Of a DNA stretch of 64,000 bases, positions 23,801-34,731 are shown in pieces. Made by a program: the position numbers and the translations under genes. The notes below the pieces were generated by a model. The model saw only the letters and a program-made list of their open reading frames with translations. It did not search any database and was not told the DNA's origin. Source of the stretch: Rhizophagus clarus (taxonomy: Eukaryota > Glomeromycota > Glomeromycetes > Glomerales > Glomeraceae). The stretch is taken from contig BLAL01000295.1 in NCBI GenBank assembly GCA_015698045.1, positions 310,001 through 374,000 of the forward strand, read 5' to 3'. Position 1 is the stretch's first letter; the number at the start of each line of letters is the position of its first letter.

Positions 23801-25869
23801 TGTTTAAAAGATTACCTTACTTGATATCTTTTTAGAATAACTCTATAACACTCCCACTTAAAACTCTTACCTCTTATTAGATATTCTTCACTTTTATTCT
23901 TGTAGGTTATTGACCTCTTATTAGACGAAAATCATGTATAAGCTTTTCATAAAAGAAGAAGTCTGTCATATATAGTACTCTCTTGAGCGCTCTTTAATAC
24001 TCACTTTCAAAAATATTTAAATAAAAATAACAAAATAAAATCAATAATAAAAATAAGAACAAGGAAATAATGAAAATAAAAAGTAAAAAATAAAGAAAAG
24101 GAATAAATGATATGTGTTTAGAAAATATGGACAAGAAAAAAAAAGAATTGTTTTTGTTAAAAAAAATTCTCATGAGTCAAAAAGTTTGGATGGGAAAATC
24201 AAAATAATCAAGATGACGAGTGCCATATTACAATAAAAATATTAATATTGTGCAATCGGATCATATATAATCCGGCAAATATTATTCCCATGATATAATA
24301 TTAATCAGACGCGTTACTTTTAAATCAATCTAATCAATATGATAATCTAATCTATCAATGATCTTGTCTGACTAACACAATAATTACATTATTTACATCA
24401 TGTTAATCCGTTTTCAAATCCACATCTCAATCGTATTAACAAAAGAATCACGTGATATATTACGTCGAGATATCGAGACGAAGAAATAATGACATCTTTG
24501 AACGAAATAGGCCAACTAATCAAATTAAAAGTTTTTAAATACACTACGGTGTCAGATACAAATCAAAAAAAAAGCTGTGTAAAATAGAAGGAATGCGGAA
24601 TATTTAACCGTATAGCTTCAGCAACGAAACTAGACGCTAGAACAATAGAACTTTTAAATAGATATAGTCTTCAACCTATAAAATTCGGATTCGTAATTGG
24701 CTTCATAAGGGGTAGCAAAATGTCAAAACTTTAGAAAAAGGAAACGAAGACACATCAAAAAGAACGAATAATTTTGCAGAAAAATGAGAAAATTGAGAAA
24801 TTGACAAGAGTAGCGAGGAAAGATCTTAATTTAGTTAAGATGGAAATATTCACTGTTAAGATAAAGAAAAATTAGAAAAAGAAGCAAGCTATCGTATCAA
24901 CTAAACCATTATAAATACTAGAAAACGGGACCCTACGGGACCCGTTTCACTTACATATTCCGTGTGCACTCTAATTTTGTGAAAATGAATAGTAAGGTTT
25001 AAATTATATCTAAGATTATAGGCAAAAGTGAATTGTTTGTAAATTCATTAAAAATGTAATGAGGAGGTAAGGGGAAAATTATGAAGAGATAGATAATGAT
25101 TAGTAGTAATTTTACTGTGCGAATATATTCGAAAATGAGTATAGGCGCGATTAGAACAACGCTATCGTTTAATGATAGCAATATAAGGAGCAAAAGAATT
25201 AACACAAATGCCATGGAACGTTCGAACTGTCTGTGTAAAAATCAAGAGGAAAGGGTATCTTGTGAAGCAAATAGCCTAATACGTATTTGATTTTATATAA
25301 TAGTTGATATTTGACGAATGAAATGTACAAATTGTTGATTAGCAAGGGCAATTTTGTTTTGGAAATGTAAAGTATTTATCAATTAAACATGAAAATACTG
25401 CAGAATGTTAATCGTCATGAAATTTCATTATCATTTGTAAATTAAATATTGGTGATTAGGATATATAAAATACAGTATTTCTATACAAGTATAATCAAAA
25501 AATACAAATAGATACCGGGATTGATTTATTATAAATAAGTTTAATCTATGATTTGTGGCTGCAAAAATTAAAATTTTGGGATTACTCTAATTATGGTATA
25601 AATCCAAAATTTAAATTAATATTTTCCAGTTAATAAATATTAATCTATATTCATCAGAAACACGATTGGAATAGTAATTTAGCCGACAGTAAAAACATAA
25701 GCATTATTAGCTCAATTAAAAAAGAATTGATAAAATAATGTGAAAATTTATTCTACAATGAAAAAACAATTTTATTGTTTCATATATTAAGACTTCACAA
25801 AATCATAAATAGTGCTAATAAACTAATTTGTTTTTGGTTCGTTATTTAATTTAGCTTGATTAACTAAAT
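20868..25869. other. Intergenic, repeats and unidentified sequence
   Basis: About 5 kb without a supported gene. It contains the 333-bp tandem repeat at 23228-23883, a long open stretch at about 24590-24735 (FNRIASATKLDARTIELLN) too short and isolated to name, and a small hairpin at 24923-24947 (ACGGGACCC-TAC-GGGACCCGT). Poly-A lies at 23151-23168. Confidence 0.45.
23228..23883. repeat. Two-copy ~325-333-bp tandem repeat
   Basis: Copies 23228-23560 and 23561-23883 are nearly identical in the core (GCTATAGCGGATCACTTCCC, CTACGGAGGAGCAGCCAG, CTTATAACACTCCCACTT). The core is clearly more GC-rich than the flanks. The 171-codon open frame across it simply reads the same repeat twice and is not taken as a gene. 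Confidence 0.85.
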
Positions 25870-26340
25870 TATTTTAAATCCTTTTCAGATAAATTTTTTG
25901 GTATATTAGCTATATCTTTTGTATTCATTTTACCAAAATTATTCATAAGTAGAGATAATTCTCCATGTAGTTCCGATTTATTAGTAAAAGTCATTCGAAT
26001 TGAGTTCTTGTTTGTTTGACGACCCAAGATGTTAAATAACATCTGTTCTTGTATTGATTGCTTTTAACCAATTAAATACTTGATATATTGTTGGTCAATT
26101 ATCAGGTTTACCATCCCAACATTCTAAAAATAAAAATATATATAATTTAAGATTTAACTGAAATAATGCTTATGTTTTAATTGAATTTGAAATTTACTTA
26201 GTAGTGTAAACTGTTACATAATTCTCAGATGTATCGGGAACAACTGATTCCTAATACCCTCACAAATTTCCAAAGCCAAAACAAATCCGCTAACTTAATT
26301 ATTTTTTGATGAACTAATATATTTCCAGAATGCTATTGAA
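25870..26340 (-). pseudogene. Protein kinase C-terminal relic
   Basis: On the minus strand, broken fragments read like the end of a tyrosine-kinase-like domain: LALEICEGIR, then PDTSENYVTVYT, then ECWDGKPDN with TIYQVFNWLKAI (subdomain XI), followed by ELHGELSLLMNNFGKMNTKD and NLSEKDLK. An intron-like boundary (TTTTTATTTTTAG) precedes ECWDGKPDN. Stops and frame changes occur between fragments. This tail is typical, from general knowledge, of glomeromycotan kinases that often also carry Sel1 repeats. It lies ~350 bp beyond the 3' end of the 26683-28104 Sel1 gene. Confidence 0.6.
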
Positions 26341-26682
26341 ATAATATATTAAATATTAAGCATTGTATATTATCATTAATATGATGAATTTATCATACTT
26401 GTAATGAAAGTTGTGACATCATAAAAACGTATGTCACTATCATAATAATCAATTTCACGATGTACATTCTCCTTAGAATTGTTAATGAATTTATATAAAG
26501 AGCGTTATACTAACATACTAAAAAAATGACAAATAAAGGCATTGGTTTAAGTATCTTAAATAAAATTTGTTAGCTGTGACGAAGAATTGTCAAGTTATAG
26601 CAGCATATATAGGCCGAACAAGTAATTTTATTTTAATAATCATTGTTCAAGTATAATATTTACATAAATATAAACAAATAAT

Positions 26683-28104
26683 TTAATCGATTGATGAAAT
26701 TTTCTTTAACATTTTATTCGCACGCAATATTCCATTGTCCAAAGCTTTTTTATACCATATAACTGCTTCTTTAATATTTACGCTAGTTCCCATACCATAA
26801 TGATAACAATAACCTAATTGATATTGACTTTTAGCATATCCATTATTAGCTGATTCGAAAAACCACTCAAATGCTTTATTATAATCTCTTTCCACACCTT
26901 TACCATGTTTATAACAATAACCCAACCGATTCTGACCTTTGGCGTACCCATTATTAGCCGATTTATAATACCATTCAAATGCTTTATTATAATCTTTTTC
27001 TACACCTTTACCATGTTTATAACAATAACCTAAATTATTTTGACCTTTAGCATAACCATTATTGGCTGATTTAGAATACCATTTAAATGCTTTATTAAAA
27101 TCTTGTGCCACTCCATTTCCATAATAATAACACTCTCCTAAATAATTTTGACTTTCAATACATCCATTACATGCAGATTTAAAATACCATTCAAATGCTT
27201 TCTCATAATTTTGTATTATTCCTCTCCCAAAATAGTAGCATTCTCCTAAATAATTTTGACTTTTAGCACATCCATTACTAGCAGATTTACAATACCATTC
27301 GAATGCTTTCTTATAATCTTGTGTTGTCCCTTTTCCATAATAATAGCATTTTCCTAAACTATATTGACCTTTAATATGTCCTTTGTTAGCTGATTTTAAA
27401 TACCATTCATATGCTTTATCATAATCTATTATATTTCCATATCCATAATAATAACAATCTCCTAAATTATTTTGACTTCCAACATGTCCATTATTAGCCG
27501 ATTTCGTATACCATTCAAATGATTTCTTATAATCTTGTGCTACACCTTGACCGTATTGATAATAATACCCTAAATTATATTGAGCCGTTAAATCTCCTTT
27601 TTTAGCAGATTTTAAACATTTAGCTATAACACTACTTAAATTTCTGTCATGCAAAATAATATCTTTATAATAAAATAATGATAATAAAATTTTTCCGATA
27701 ATAATGTTAATGGATTGTGATATATTCGATATATCAATATCATTTTTTAATAATTGTGTAAAATTTTGATTTAAATTTCTATCCTTAATTTTATTATTTA
27801 CGGTTAATATATATAATTCCAATGATTTATTTTTATCAACAATACAACCAATACCATGTTGATAAAAAAATCCAATAATACTAGAAAATAATAATTCATT
27901 CTCTTTATGATTTTGCATTGATTCCAAAATTATTTTACTATCATCCTTATTATTACTATTAATATTCTTTATCCATTCAATTAAAGTATTTTCAAGTATA
28001 ATGAGGTCATTTGTGTTAATAATTTTAATTAATTCTTGATAAAAGTCTCTTAAAAATTTTTTTAAGAAATTTTCATCATACTTGGATATATTTGTAGGTG
28101 GCAT
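26683..28104 (-). CDS. Sel1-repeat protein, 8 repeats
   Basis: A 473-residue protein starting MPPTNISKYDENFLKKF, which agrees with the paralogues. The frame opens further upstream to 28194 through a poly-K run encoded by a T-tract at 28116-28134, which I reject as 5' leader. It has the N-terminal module (residues 1-190: LIEWIKNIN, FSSIIGFFYQHGIGC, SLELYIL, IGKILLSLFYYKDIIL) and eight Sel1 repeats from GDLTAQYNLGYYYQYG to the cap CYHYGMGTSVNIKEAVIWYKKA. Repeats 6 and 7 are nearly identical (GYAKGQN.LGYCYKHGKGVE), suggesting a recent internal duplication. The closest relative is 41758-43030, with which it shares a 26-bp upstream element. Confidence 0.92.
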   Translation of the reverse strand: MPPTNISKYDENFLKKFLRDFYQELIKIINTNDLIILENTLIEWIKNINSNNKDDSKIILESMQNHKENELLFSSIIGFFYQHGIGCIVDKNKSLELYILTVNNKIKDRNLNQNFTQLLKNDIDISNISQSINIIIGKILLSLFYYKDIILHDRNLSSVIAKCLKSAKKGDLTAQYNLGYYYQYGQGVAQDYKKSFEWYTKSANNGHVGSQNNLGDCYYYGYGNIIDYDKAYEWYLKSANKGHIKGQYSLGKCYYYGKGTTQDYKKAFEWYCKSASNGCAKSQNYLGECYYFGRGIIQNYEKAFEWYFKSACNGCIESQNYLGECYYYGNGVAQDFNKAFKWYSKSANNGYAKGQNNLGYCYKHGKGVEKDYNKAFEWYYKSANNGYAKGQNRLGYCYKHGKGVERDYNKAFEWFFESANNGYAKSQYQLGYCYHYGMGTSVNIKEAVIWYKKALDNGILRANKMLKKISSID

Positions 28105-28206
28105 TATTCGATATTTTTTTTTTTTTTTTTTTTTTAAGAAAATTTTTACCAGAGATTGATATCCTTTTGGTTTGTTTATTAAATAGTTAAACATTATGAT
28201 ATAATG

Positions 28207-28232
28207 TTACCGAATTTTTCTGCGCATAATGA
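28207..28232 (-). promoter_or_regulatory. Conserved upstream element, copy 1
   Basis: A 26-bp stretch beginning TTACCGAATT and ending CATAATGA, about 103 bp upstream of the 28104 start, matches 43100-43125 upstream of the related gene with two differences, while the DNA around it has diverged more. It could be a promoter element or simply leftover duplication similarity. Confidence 0.35.
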
Positions 28233-29499
28233 AAATTATAAATACTAGCCAAATTAAAACAAACAATGAAAGAACGCCACATATGTCGTTCGAAAAATGT
28301 AAATCCTTCCTATTCTTCAAAAATTATAGTCCGAATTATTTATTATTTTTTTTTTTAGGAAAAAAAAACATATTACGTAATCTTGACAAAATCATACTTT
28401 TCCGAAATTCTTAGCCAGAAAAAAAATCCTGCAGGCGTAATAAATTTGCGGTTAAAATACTTAGCCACAAAGACGTCCCTGTAATGTAAATCGTTATTGT
28501 GCTTCTAAAAAATAATATTACTTAAGCTTTTATTTAAATTCAAAAAGGTAACGTAAATAATAACTATGGGAAAGAAATTCCCGTCGCCACAATCGTCAAA
28601 CTCCGAAAACTCCGAAATTTTCGTAATCTGTAACCTTCGTGATCTAAAAGGAATTGAATGTCCGTTTTTATAAAAGTGCGCAGTACACATTATTTTTAAC
28701 ATCTTGATGGTATACTAAAATCATGATTATATAGCAATTTAGAACCAGTTAAAAATTTTATACCATTAAAACTGTTGAAATAATTGACGTTACATAAATT
28801 GCATTAATGTTAATATTTAAAGGCACATTAAAATTTTATTGGTTTCAGGCATTATTGCACTTATTGAAATCATATATTTAAATATAGTATACACAATTAT
28901 TTACAGCGTACGTTGTGGCAACCGTGCCACCATAAATTGCGGGATGAATGTCATAAATTCACAACCTCGCTTAAGTATGGTAAAGAAAAAATACAATCAA
29001 TTCTACATATTAAAAGATATCTAGATAGCGAATATAAAAATTTGGAATTGGTTTATTTTTTAGTTTATTCTTCTATTCATATTTTCACTGAATAATTTAA
29101 TTTTTAAGATATTATTAATATTCTCTTTAGTTGGCAAGGACAAGACGTTGAAGTCCCTGTTGTCTTTCATATAAAAGATTATGTTAAACACATCTTCAAA
29201 TATTATATTAATATCAATTCAACGTTAATTAACATCATATGTAATAACTCTAAATCAACACATCTTGCTATTTTACGTTTGTTTTATAATTATGAACAAC
29301 TGATTGTCCACTTCGCGTTAGTTTTTTTTATTATGCTTTTAGTTTATTTGATTGTTATAAGTATAAATAAAATTTATATTATATAATTTCGGTCAAATAT
29401 TTATTTTATTTCTTAATTGCCTATTAATGCTTAAAAGTCACATGAGTGAATATGAGAGTGGGTTAGAACGTACGACATATGCACGTGAAGACGTCGGTA
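28233..29499. other. Intergenic, left part of duplicated block
   Basis: No gene is supported. From about 28975 the sequence follows 12990-13850 (ATGGTAAAG, GGCAAGACGTTGA, AACGTACGACAT, TGCACGTGAA), i.e. the upstream region of a Sel1 gene whose body is now the relic at 29500-31270. Confidence 0.5.
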
Positions 29500-31270
29500 T
29501 TATAAATATAATTTCATATTCTCTTTGTATTAAAGAAATTTTAAGAGATTTTTATCAAAAAATAAGGTTGCCGAAATGTTGTCGAAAGTCGAAACCACTT
29601 ATATAGTGCCGATTGCCGAAACTGCGAAACTGCGAAACTGCCGAAACTCAATGAAATGCCGAAACTGTTAAACAAGTTTCAGCATAGTTTCGGCGTAACT
29701 AACTCTAGCACTTCATTATAGTTTTGTCATAGTATCGGCTTTTCATAATAGAGTCAAATTATTAAAATTAATCGGATTTGTCAATTAACATTTAACAATA
29801 AAACAATAATATGATCTATATCAATCAATCTTGTAGTTAATATCGTTAAATTTATTTATTGTTAAAATAGAAATATTTTATTGTACTGTTATAAATTATT
29901 TTATTCAATACTAGAAACTATACAAATTCTTTGAGATTAATAAGTCTTGCGATGAAACTTACTATTTATAAATTAAACATTCCTATTTCTAAACGATATA
30001 AACCCTATAAAAAACAGAAAAACAAAGTAAAAAAACGTTAGATAATGTAAAAACAAATATACAGCAAAGTTTTGCAAAGAAAACTTACCGTTTTTGTTTT
30101 ACAGAAATTCCTTGTCACTGAAATCCCTTTCAAAAAGACACAATAAGTTGTCTAAAAAAAGAAAAAAAAAACGAATTATTAGTAAACGTTCGTAAAAGAC
30201 GAAAAAATAAAACCTAAATTAAAATACTTAACCGGAATACCACGTCCAGAGAATCCCGTCCGGAGACCAACCAACCTACAGAATCAAAGGAATTAAGCTT
30301 AGTGTTGATTTCGTTAAGAAAGGTAAAAGAAAAGACAAAAAAAAACGAATTGCCTTCGTGTCCAAAGATACCCAAAAACCCATCAACCTACAAATAAAAA
30401 AAAACTTAAAGCATTATTATAAAAACTAAAGGTAAAACTATAAAAAAAAAACAAACCCCGAAATCCCACCCAAAGTGAAAAAAAGACGAAAGTAAAACTT
30501 TGGTGTAGGGAAATTGAAACGAGAGCCTACCCAAAGGACTGAAGAGCCGTCTAAAAAAAGAAAATAACGAACTGTTAATGAAAAAAATATTTATTTGAAT
30601 ATTTAGAATTACCCGAAATATTACGTCCATGAAGCCGAATAGCCGCCTAAAAAATAAAGAAAAAGGAACTGTTAGTAACTATTCGTGAAAAGAAATAATT
30701 AAGAGAAAAAAGATAAGTACCTACTCAAAGAAATTGAAGTCGTTTCGTTAAAGGCCGACTGAGGGAAAAAAAATCGATTATATGATAATCAATCCCGTAA
30801 TAATGTACAAATTTTCACTGATCAGAAATGCCGAAACTATATGTACAGTATATCATATGATATACTACGCCGAAACGCCGAAATAGTTTCGGCATTTTCA
30901 CAAACACCATTCTGACGGAACCCCAAGTTTCAGCAAGCAACCTTAGTTGACAACTACATCTAATCAGATAGATAAAAAAATATTGGACATTATTTTAAAA
31001 TTAATGCAAAATGCAAAAATGCGAATCATAAAGAAAGTAAAATTATGGTATTATTGGATTTTTTTGCATTAGTTATTTTATTGACAAAAATAAGCCATTG
31101 GAATTGTATTAGTGGTTATTGCTATTTACGTTTGGTAAAAAAGAACTTGATGTTATATTACAAAACATTAATGTTAATGTTGGAAATAATTATTAATTAT
31201 TAAGATATTATCTTAAAATAAGTTTGAGTAATCTGTTAGAAAAGGTTGATCCAGCCAGTGGATCAAAATA
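29500..31270 (+). pseudogene. Sel1 relic split by a DNA element
   Basis: TTAAAGAAATTTTAAGAGA and TTTTTATCAAAAA (29530-29563) match the N-terminal LKEFLKEFYQK codons of the 13855 gene. After the inserted element, 30946-31270 continues with AATTTTAAAATCGATGCAA-like DNA (CATAAAGAAAGTAAA, ATTATTGGATTTTTTTGC, AAAACATTAATGTTAATGTT) up to the start of the repeats (GTTGATCCAGCCAGTGG). There are several stops and shifts; the Sel1 repeats themselves are missing. The upstream region also matches. Confidence 0.8.
29565..30943. mobile_element. 1.38-kb non-autonomous DNA element
   Basis: It starts AGGTTGCCGAAA and ends TTTCAGCAAGCAACCT, flanked by TA on both sides. Sub-terminal regions carry many GCCGAAACT / AGTTTCGGC motifs in both orientations. 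The interior has at least three diverged copies of a ~120-bp block (around 30140-30190, 30550-30590 and 30645-30700: CTAAAAAAAGAAA..ACGAA.T.TTAGTAA). No transposase frame is visible. The interrupted Sel1 sequence is recognisable on both sides. Confidence 0.75.
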
Positions 31271-31386
31271 ATGAATTTCTTGTTATTAATGATAACGACA
31301 TGAGATGTTGCTGACTTAGCCAAGTTTTTTTAAAAAAAACTTGTTGTCACCTGATCACCAACGTTGAGGTGCAGCAACTTTGATCA

Positions 31387-32733
31387 GGAAAAAGGAAAAG
31401 GGAAGATGAAAGGGGAAGAGGGAAGGGGAAAATCGATAGGGAAAAGGAAAACGATAGGGAAATAGGAAAGGAGAAAACGAAAGGGAAAGGAAAACCGAAG
31501 GAAAAGGAGAAAAACGAACGAAAAGGAAAGTGGAAAACGAAAGGGAGGGGTAAAACGAAAGGGAAAGGGGAAAACGAAAGGGAAAGGGGGAAACGAAAGG
31601 GAAAGGGGGAAACGAAGGGGAAAGGGAAAACGAAAGGGAAAGGGGAAAGGGAAAGGGAAAGAGGAAAACGAAAGGGAAAGGGAAAAACGAAAGGGAAAGG
31701 GGAATACGAGAGGGAAAGGGGAATACGAAAGGGAAAGGGGAAAGGGAAAGGGAAAGGGAAAACGAAAGGGAAAGGGGAAAACGAAAGGGAAAGGGGAATA
31801 CGAGAGGGAAAGGGGAATACGAAAGGGAAAGGGGAAAACGAAAGGGAAAGGGGAAAGGGAAAGGGAAAGAGGAAAACGAAAGGGAAAGAGGAAAACGAAA
31901 GGGAAAGAGGAAAACGAAAGGGAAAGGGAATACGAGAGGGAAAGGGGAAAACGAAAGGGAAAGGGGAATACGAGAGGGAAAGGGGAATACGAAAGGGAAA
32001 GGGGAAAACGAAAGGGAAAGGGGAAAGGGAAAGGGAAAGAGGAAAACGAAAGGGAAAGAGGAAAACGAAAGGGAAAGGGAATACGAGAGGGAAAGGGGAA
32101 TACGAAAGGGAAAGGGGAAAGGGAAAGGGAAAGGGAAAACGAAAGGGATAGGAAAAACGAAAGGGAAAGGGGAAAACGAAAGGAAAAGGGGTAAACGAAA
32201 GGGAAAGGGGAAAACGAAAGGGAAAGGGGAAAACGAAAGGGAAAGGGGAAAACGAAAGGGAAAGGGGAAAACGAAAGGGAAAGGGGAAAACGAAAGGGAA
32301 AGGGGAAAACGAAAGGGAAAGGGGAAAACGAAAGGGAAAGGGGAAAACGAAAGGGAAAGGGGAAAACGAAAGGGAAAGGGGAAAACGAAAGGGAAAGGGG
32401 AAAACGAAAGGGAAAGGGGAAAACGAAAGGGAAAGGGAAAACGAAAGGGAAAGGGAAAACGAAAGGGAAAGGGGAATACGAAAGGGAAAGGGGAAAGGGA
32501 AAGGGAAAGGGAAAACGAAAGGGATAGGGATAGGAAAAACGAAAGGGAAAGGGGAAAACGAAAGGGAAAGGGGAATACGAAAGGGAAAGGGAAAACGAAA
32601 GGGAAAGGGGAATACGAAAGGGAAAGGGGAAAACGAAAGGGAAAGGGGAAAACGAAAGGGTAAGGGAAAAGGGAAAGGGAAAGGGAAAGAGAAAAACGAA
32701 AGGGAAGAGGGAAAACGAGAGGGAAAACGAGAA
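31387..32733. repeat. 19-bp purine minisatellite
   Basis: About 70 tandem copies of GAAAGGGAAAGGGGAAAAC and variants (some 6-bp GGGAAA or CGAAAG expansions or losses). The plus strand is almost pure purine. Because the minus strand has almost no A or G to build stop codons, all three minus frames stay open for 1.4-1.6 kb and read as phenylalanine/proline/serine repeats; these are not genes. Confidence 0.95.
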
Positions 32734-32930
32734 GGAATATCGAAGGAAAAAGAAAAGAAACACGAGCGTACCCACCCACCCACCTAAAAAAAGAGAAAGT
32801 GAAAATAACGAAAATAAAAAAAAAAATGGGAAGAAAGGAAGGAATATCGAAGGGAGAAAAGAAAAGAAACACGAGCGTACCCACCCACCCACCTAAAAAA
32901 AGAGAAGGCGAAAAAAAATAATCGAAAATA
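32734..32930. repeat. Direct repeat next to minisatellite
   Basis: GAATATCGAAGG..AAAAGAAAAGAAACACGAGCGTACCC followed by ACCCACCCACCTAAAAAAAG occurs twice, at about 32734-32800 and 32842-32905, so the minisatellite boundary was duplicated together with a short unique segment. Confidence 0.8.
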
Positions 32931-34496
32931 AACAAATAAAGACGCAAATAGATTAAAAGATTAGGGTGATTAGAATAAATTGTTTTTACGTATACGAAGG
33001 AGAAAGAAAAATAAAATAACGAAAAGGAGAGATCGAAGGAACACGCAAAGGAATTAAAGATTAAGATAAATTATTTCTCCAACGAAATAAAAAAAAGAAA
33101 AATAAGTATTTTTATACAATTTTATGTTGTCTAAGCTTTCAAATAAACAGAGAAATATGTGAATAAAATTTTAAACTCGATATCACATGTAAATGAGATT
33201 TTTTTTGACTCATTATATTATATTAAAAGGGTTGAAATATACCACATGATCTTTTTCCCAATTCTTATTCACACGGTTTTCACTCATATCAGGTTTGGAA
33301 GAAGTTACATATTAGTTTATTTACACGAAAAACATAAGCTAGAGCCGAAGAAAGTATGAAATTTATTTTAATGAAAACGCGTTAAGCTATATTAATTTGG
33401 CTTGGGCGCTTGTCATAACGATTGAATGGATATCACATCAGTATCACATAACTCACATCTGCCGATGCAGATTAACTTTACTGGTTACACGTGGGATCAG
33501 CGGCCAATTTTTATAACGCCAGCCCAAAATGAATCTCGGACGATTCACGTTTTAGTAGGTATTGTATCCATTGAAATACGTCAAGGTTAATTTTAACGGA
33601 TAAAAAACCAAAGACAATTTATTTATAATAAATTATTCCCGGTAATAAGATTTATGGACGAATAAATGTAAAATTTCTATCACGATAATGAACAAATACT
33701 ATCATTGTTATGTAACAAAAAAAAAAAATAAATATCTCTAATATAATAATTGTTTTCGTGTGTAACCGTAACGTTTAGACTAGTGTGTTACCGTAACGTT
33801 TAGAATACTTACATGTGCAACAGCTAGTATATATTATTATTATTATTATTATATTATCAACAATTATAGAGAATCAGACTATTCAAAATTAACATGAAAA
33901 AGACGAGAGAGAATAAATAATAAATGAAATAATAAATTAAATAATATAAATTAAATAATGAACAAAACAATAAATGAAATAATAAGTAAAATAGCAAATT
34001 AAATAATATAAATTGAATAATAACAAACTAATAAATGAAAAGTAATAAATAAAGAGACGATCCGGGATCGTGAATTCCAGAGTGTATTTTACTGGTTAAA
34101 AATTAATTAATAACACATATATATATATATAGTAAAAATAAAAAATGAGAATGAAGAATAAAATCTACTTGCAAGTATACACGGTTGGAATCAATTAATT
34201 GATGTTGATCTTGAAATGATCATCATCCGATCATGTGCAAATCAACTTTTCTGAGAGTTTCAAGGTTTAATGCGGATCCAACTTTTGTATTCTTCTCCTA
34301 CGCCAATTGTATCAATGATTGATTTCTCCTTTTTAACACTTATTTATATAACCTGCTAAATCACTCATTCAAAGTTATTTTCTAAAATTCTATAAAAATT
34401 TCTTTCTGTTCATTTAATGATAGAGCACACGATATTTCAACTTAGTTTAAGTATTGTCAAAGCAACCGAAAAATCGTAACTAACATTCAAATCGTC
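32931..34496. other. Intergenic, low complexity
   Basis: No gene seen. It contains a duplicated GTGT(T/A)ACCGTAACGTTTAGA at 33760-33805, a short (ATT)n at 33832-33850, and AATAAATTAAATAATATAA low-complexity DNA at 33905-34060. Confidence 0.5.
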
Positions 34497-34731
34497 ATGG
34501 TCGTAGTTGTTATCTTACAACTCGCAATAGCAGCTGTTTTCACCCGTCCACTATCCCCGTTACATCCTATAAGCATAAAGATTATGTTAGAATATGCTCC
34601 AACTTATGTCACTAGTGTGGCAAGCTTGGTATGTATCTGTATTAAATTAGCCATCCCTGATAAAACAAATGAAAGGGTAGAGAATAATATAAAAGAGAAT
34701 ATGAAAAAAAACGATATAAGAAGGGAAAATA
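34497..34731 (+). other. Open stretch with hydrophobic segments
   Basis: From ATG 34497 the frame encodes VVVVILQLAIAAVFT and YVTSVASLVCICIKLA, two membrane-span-like runs, then a charged tail (NNIKENMKKNDIRREN) reaching into the next gene's start. It could be the end of a separate membrane protein or an upstream exon; nothing confirms either. Confidence 0.25.

Noticed and set aside
23320-23835. 171-codon open frame as a gene
   Set aside because: It reads one DNA repeat twice with a lower-complexity linker and no known family features.
24923-24974. Second Helitron-like end with hairpin ACGGGACCC-TAC-GGGACCCGT
   Set aside because: Read on either strand the CTAG or CTAA lies at an unusual distance from the hairpin, and no companion sequence supports it.
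31347-32947. Three overlapping minus-strand open frames of 478-530 codons
   Set aside because: They are the three frames of a 19-bp pyrimidine-rich repeat that cannot easily form stop codons; the translations are pure repeats.
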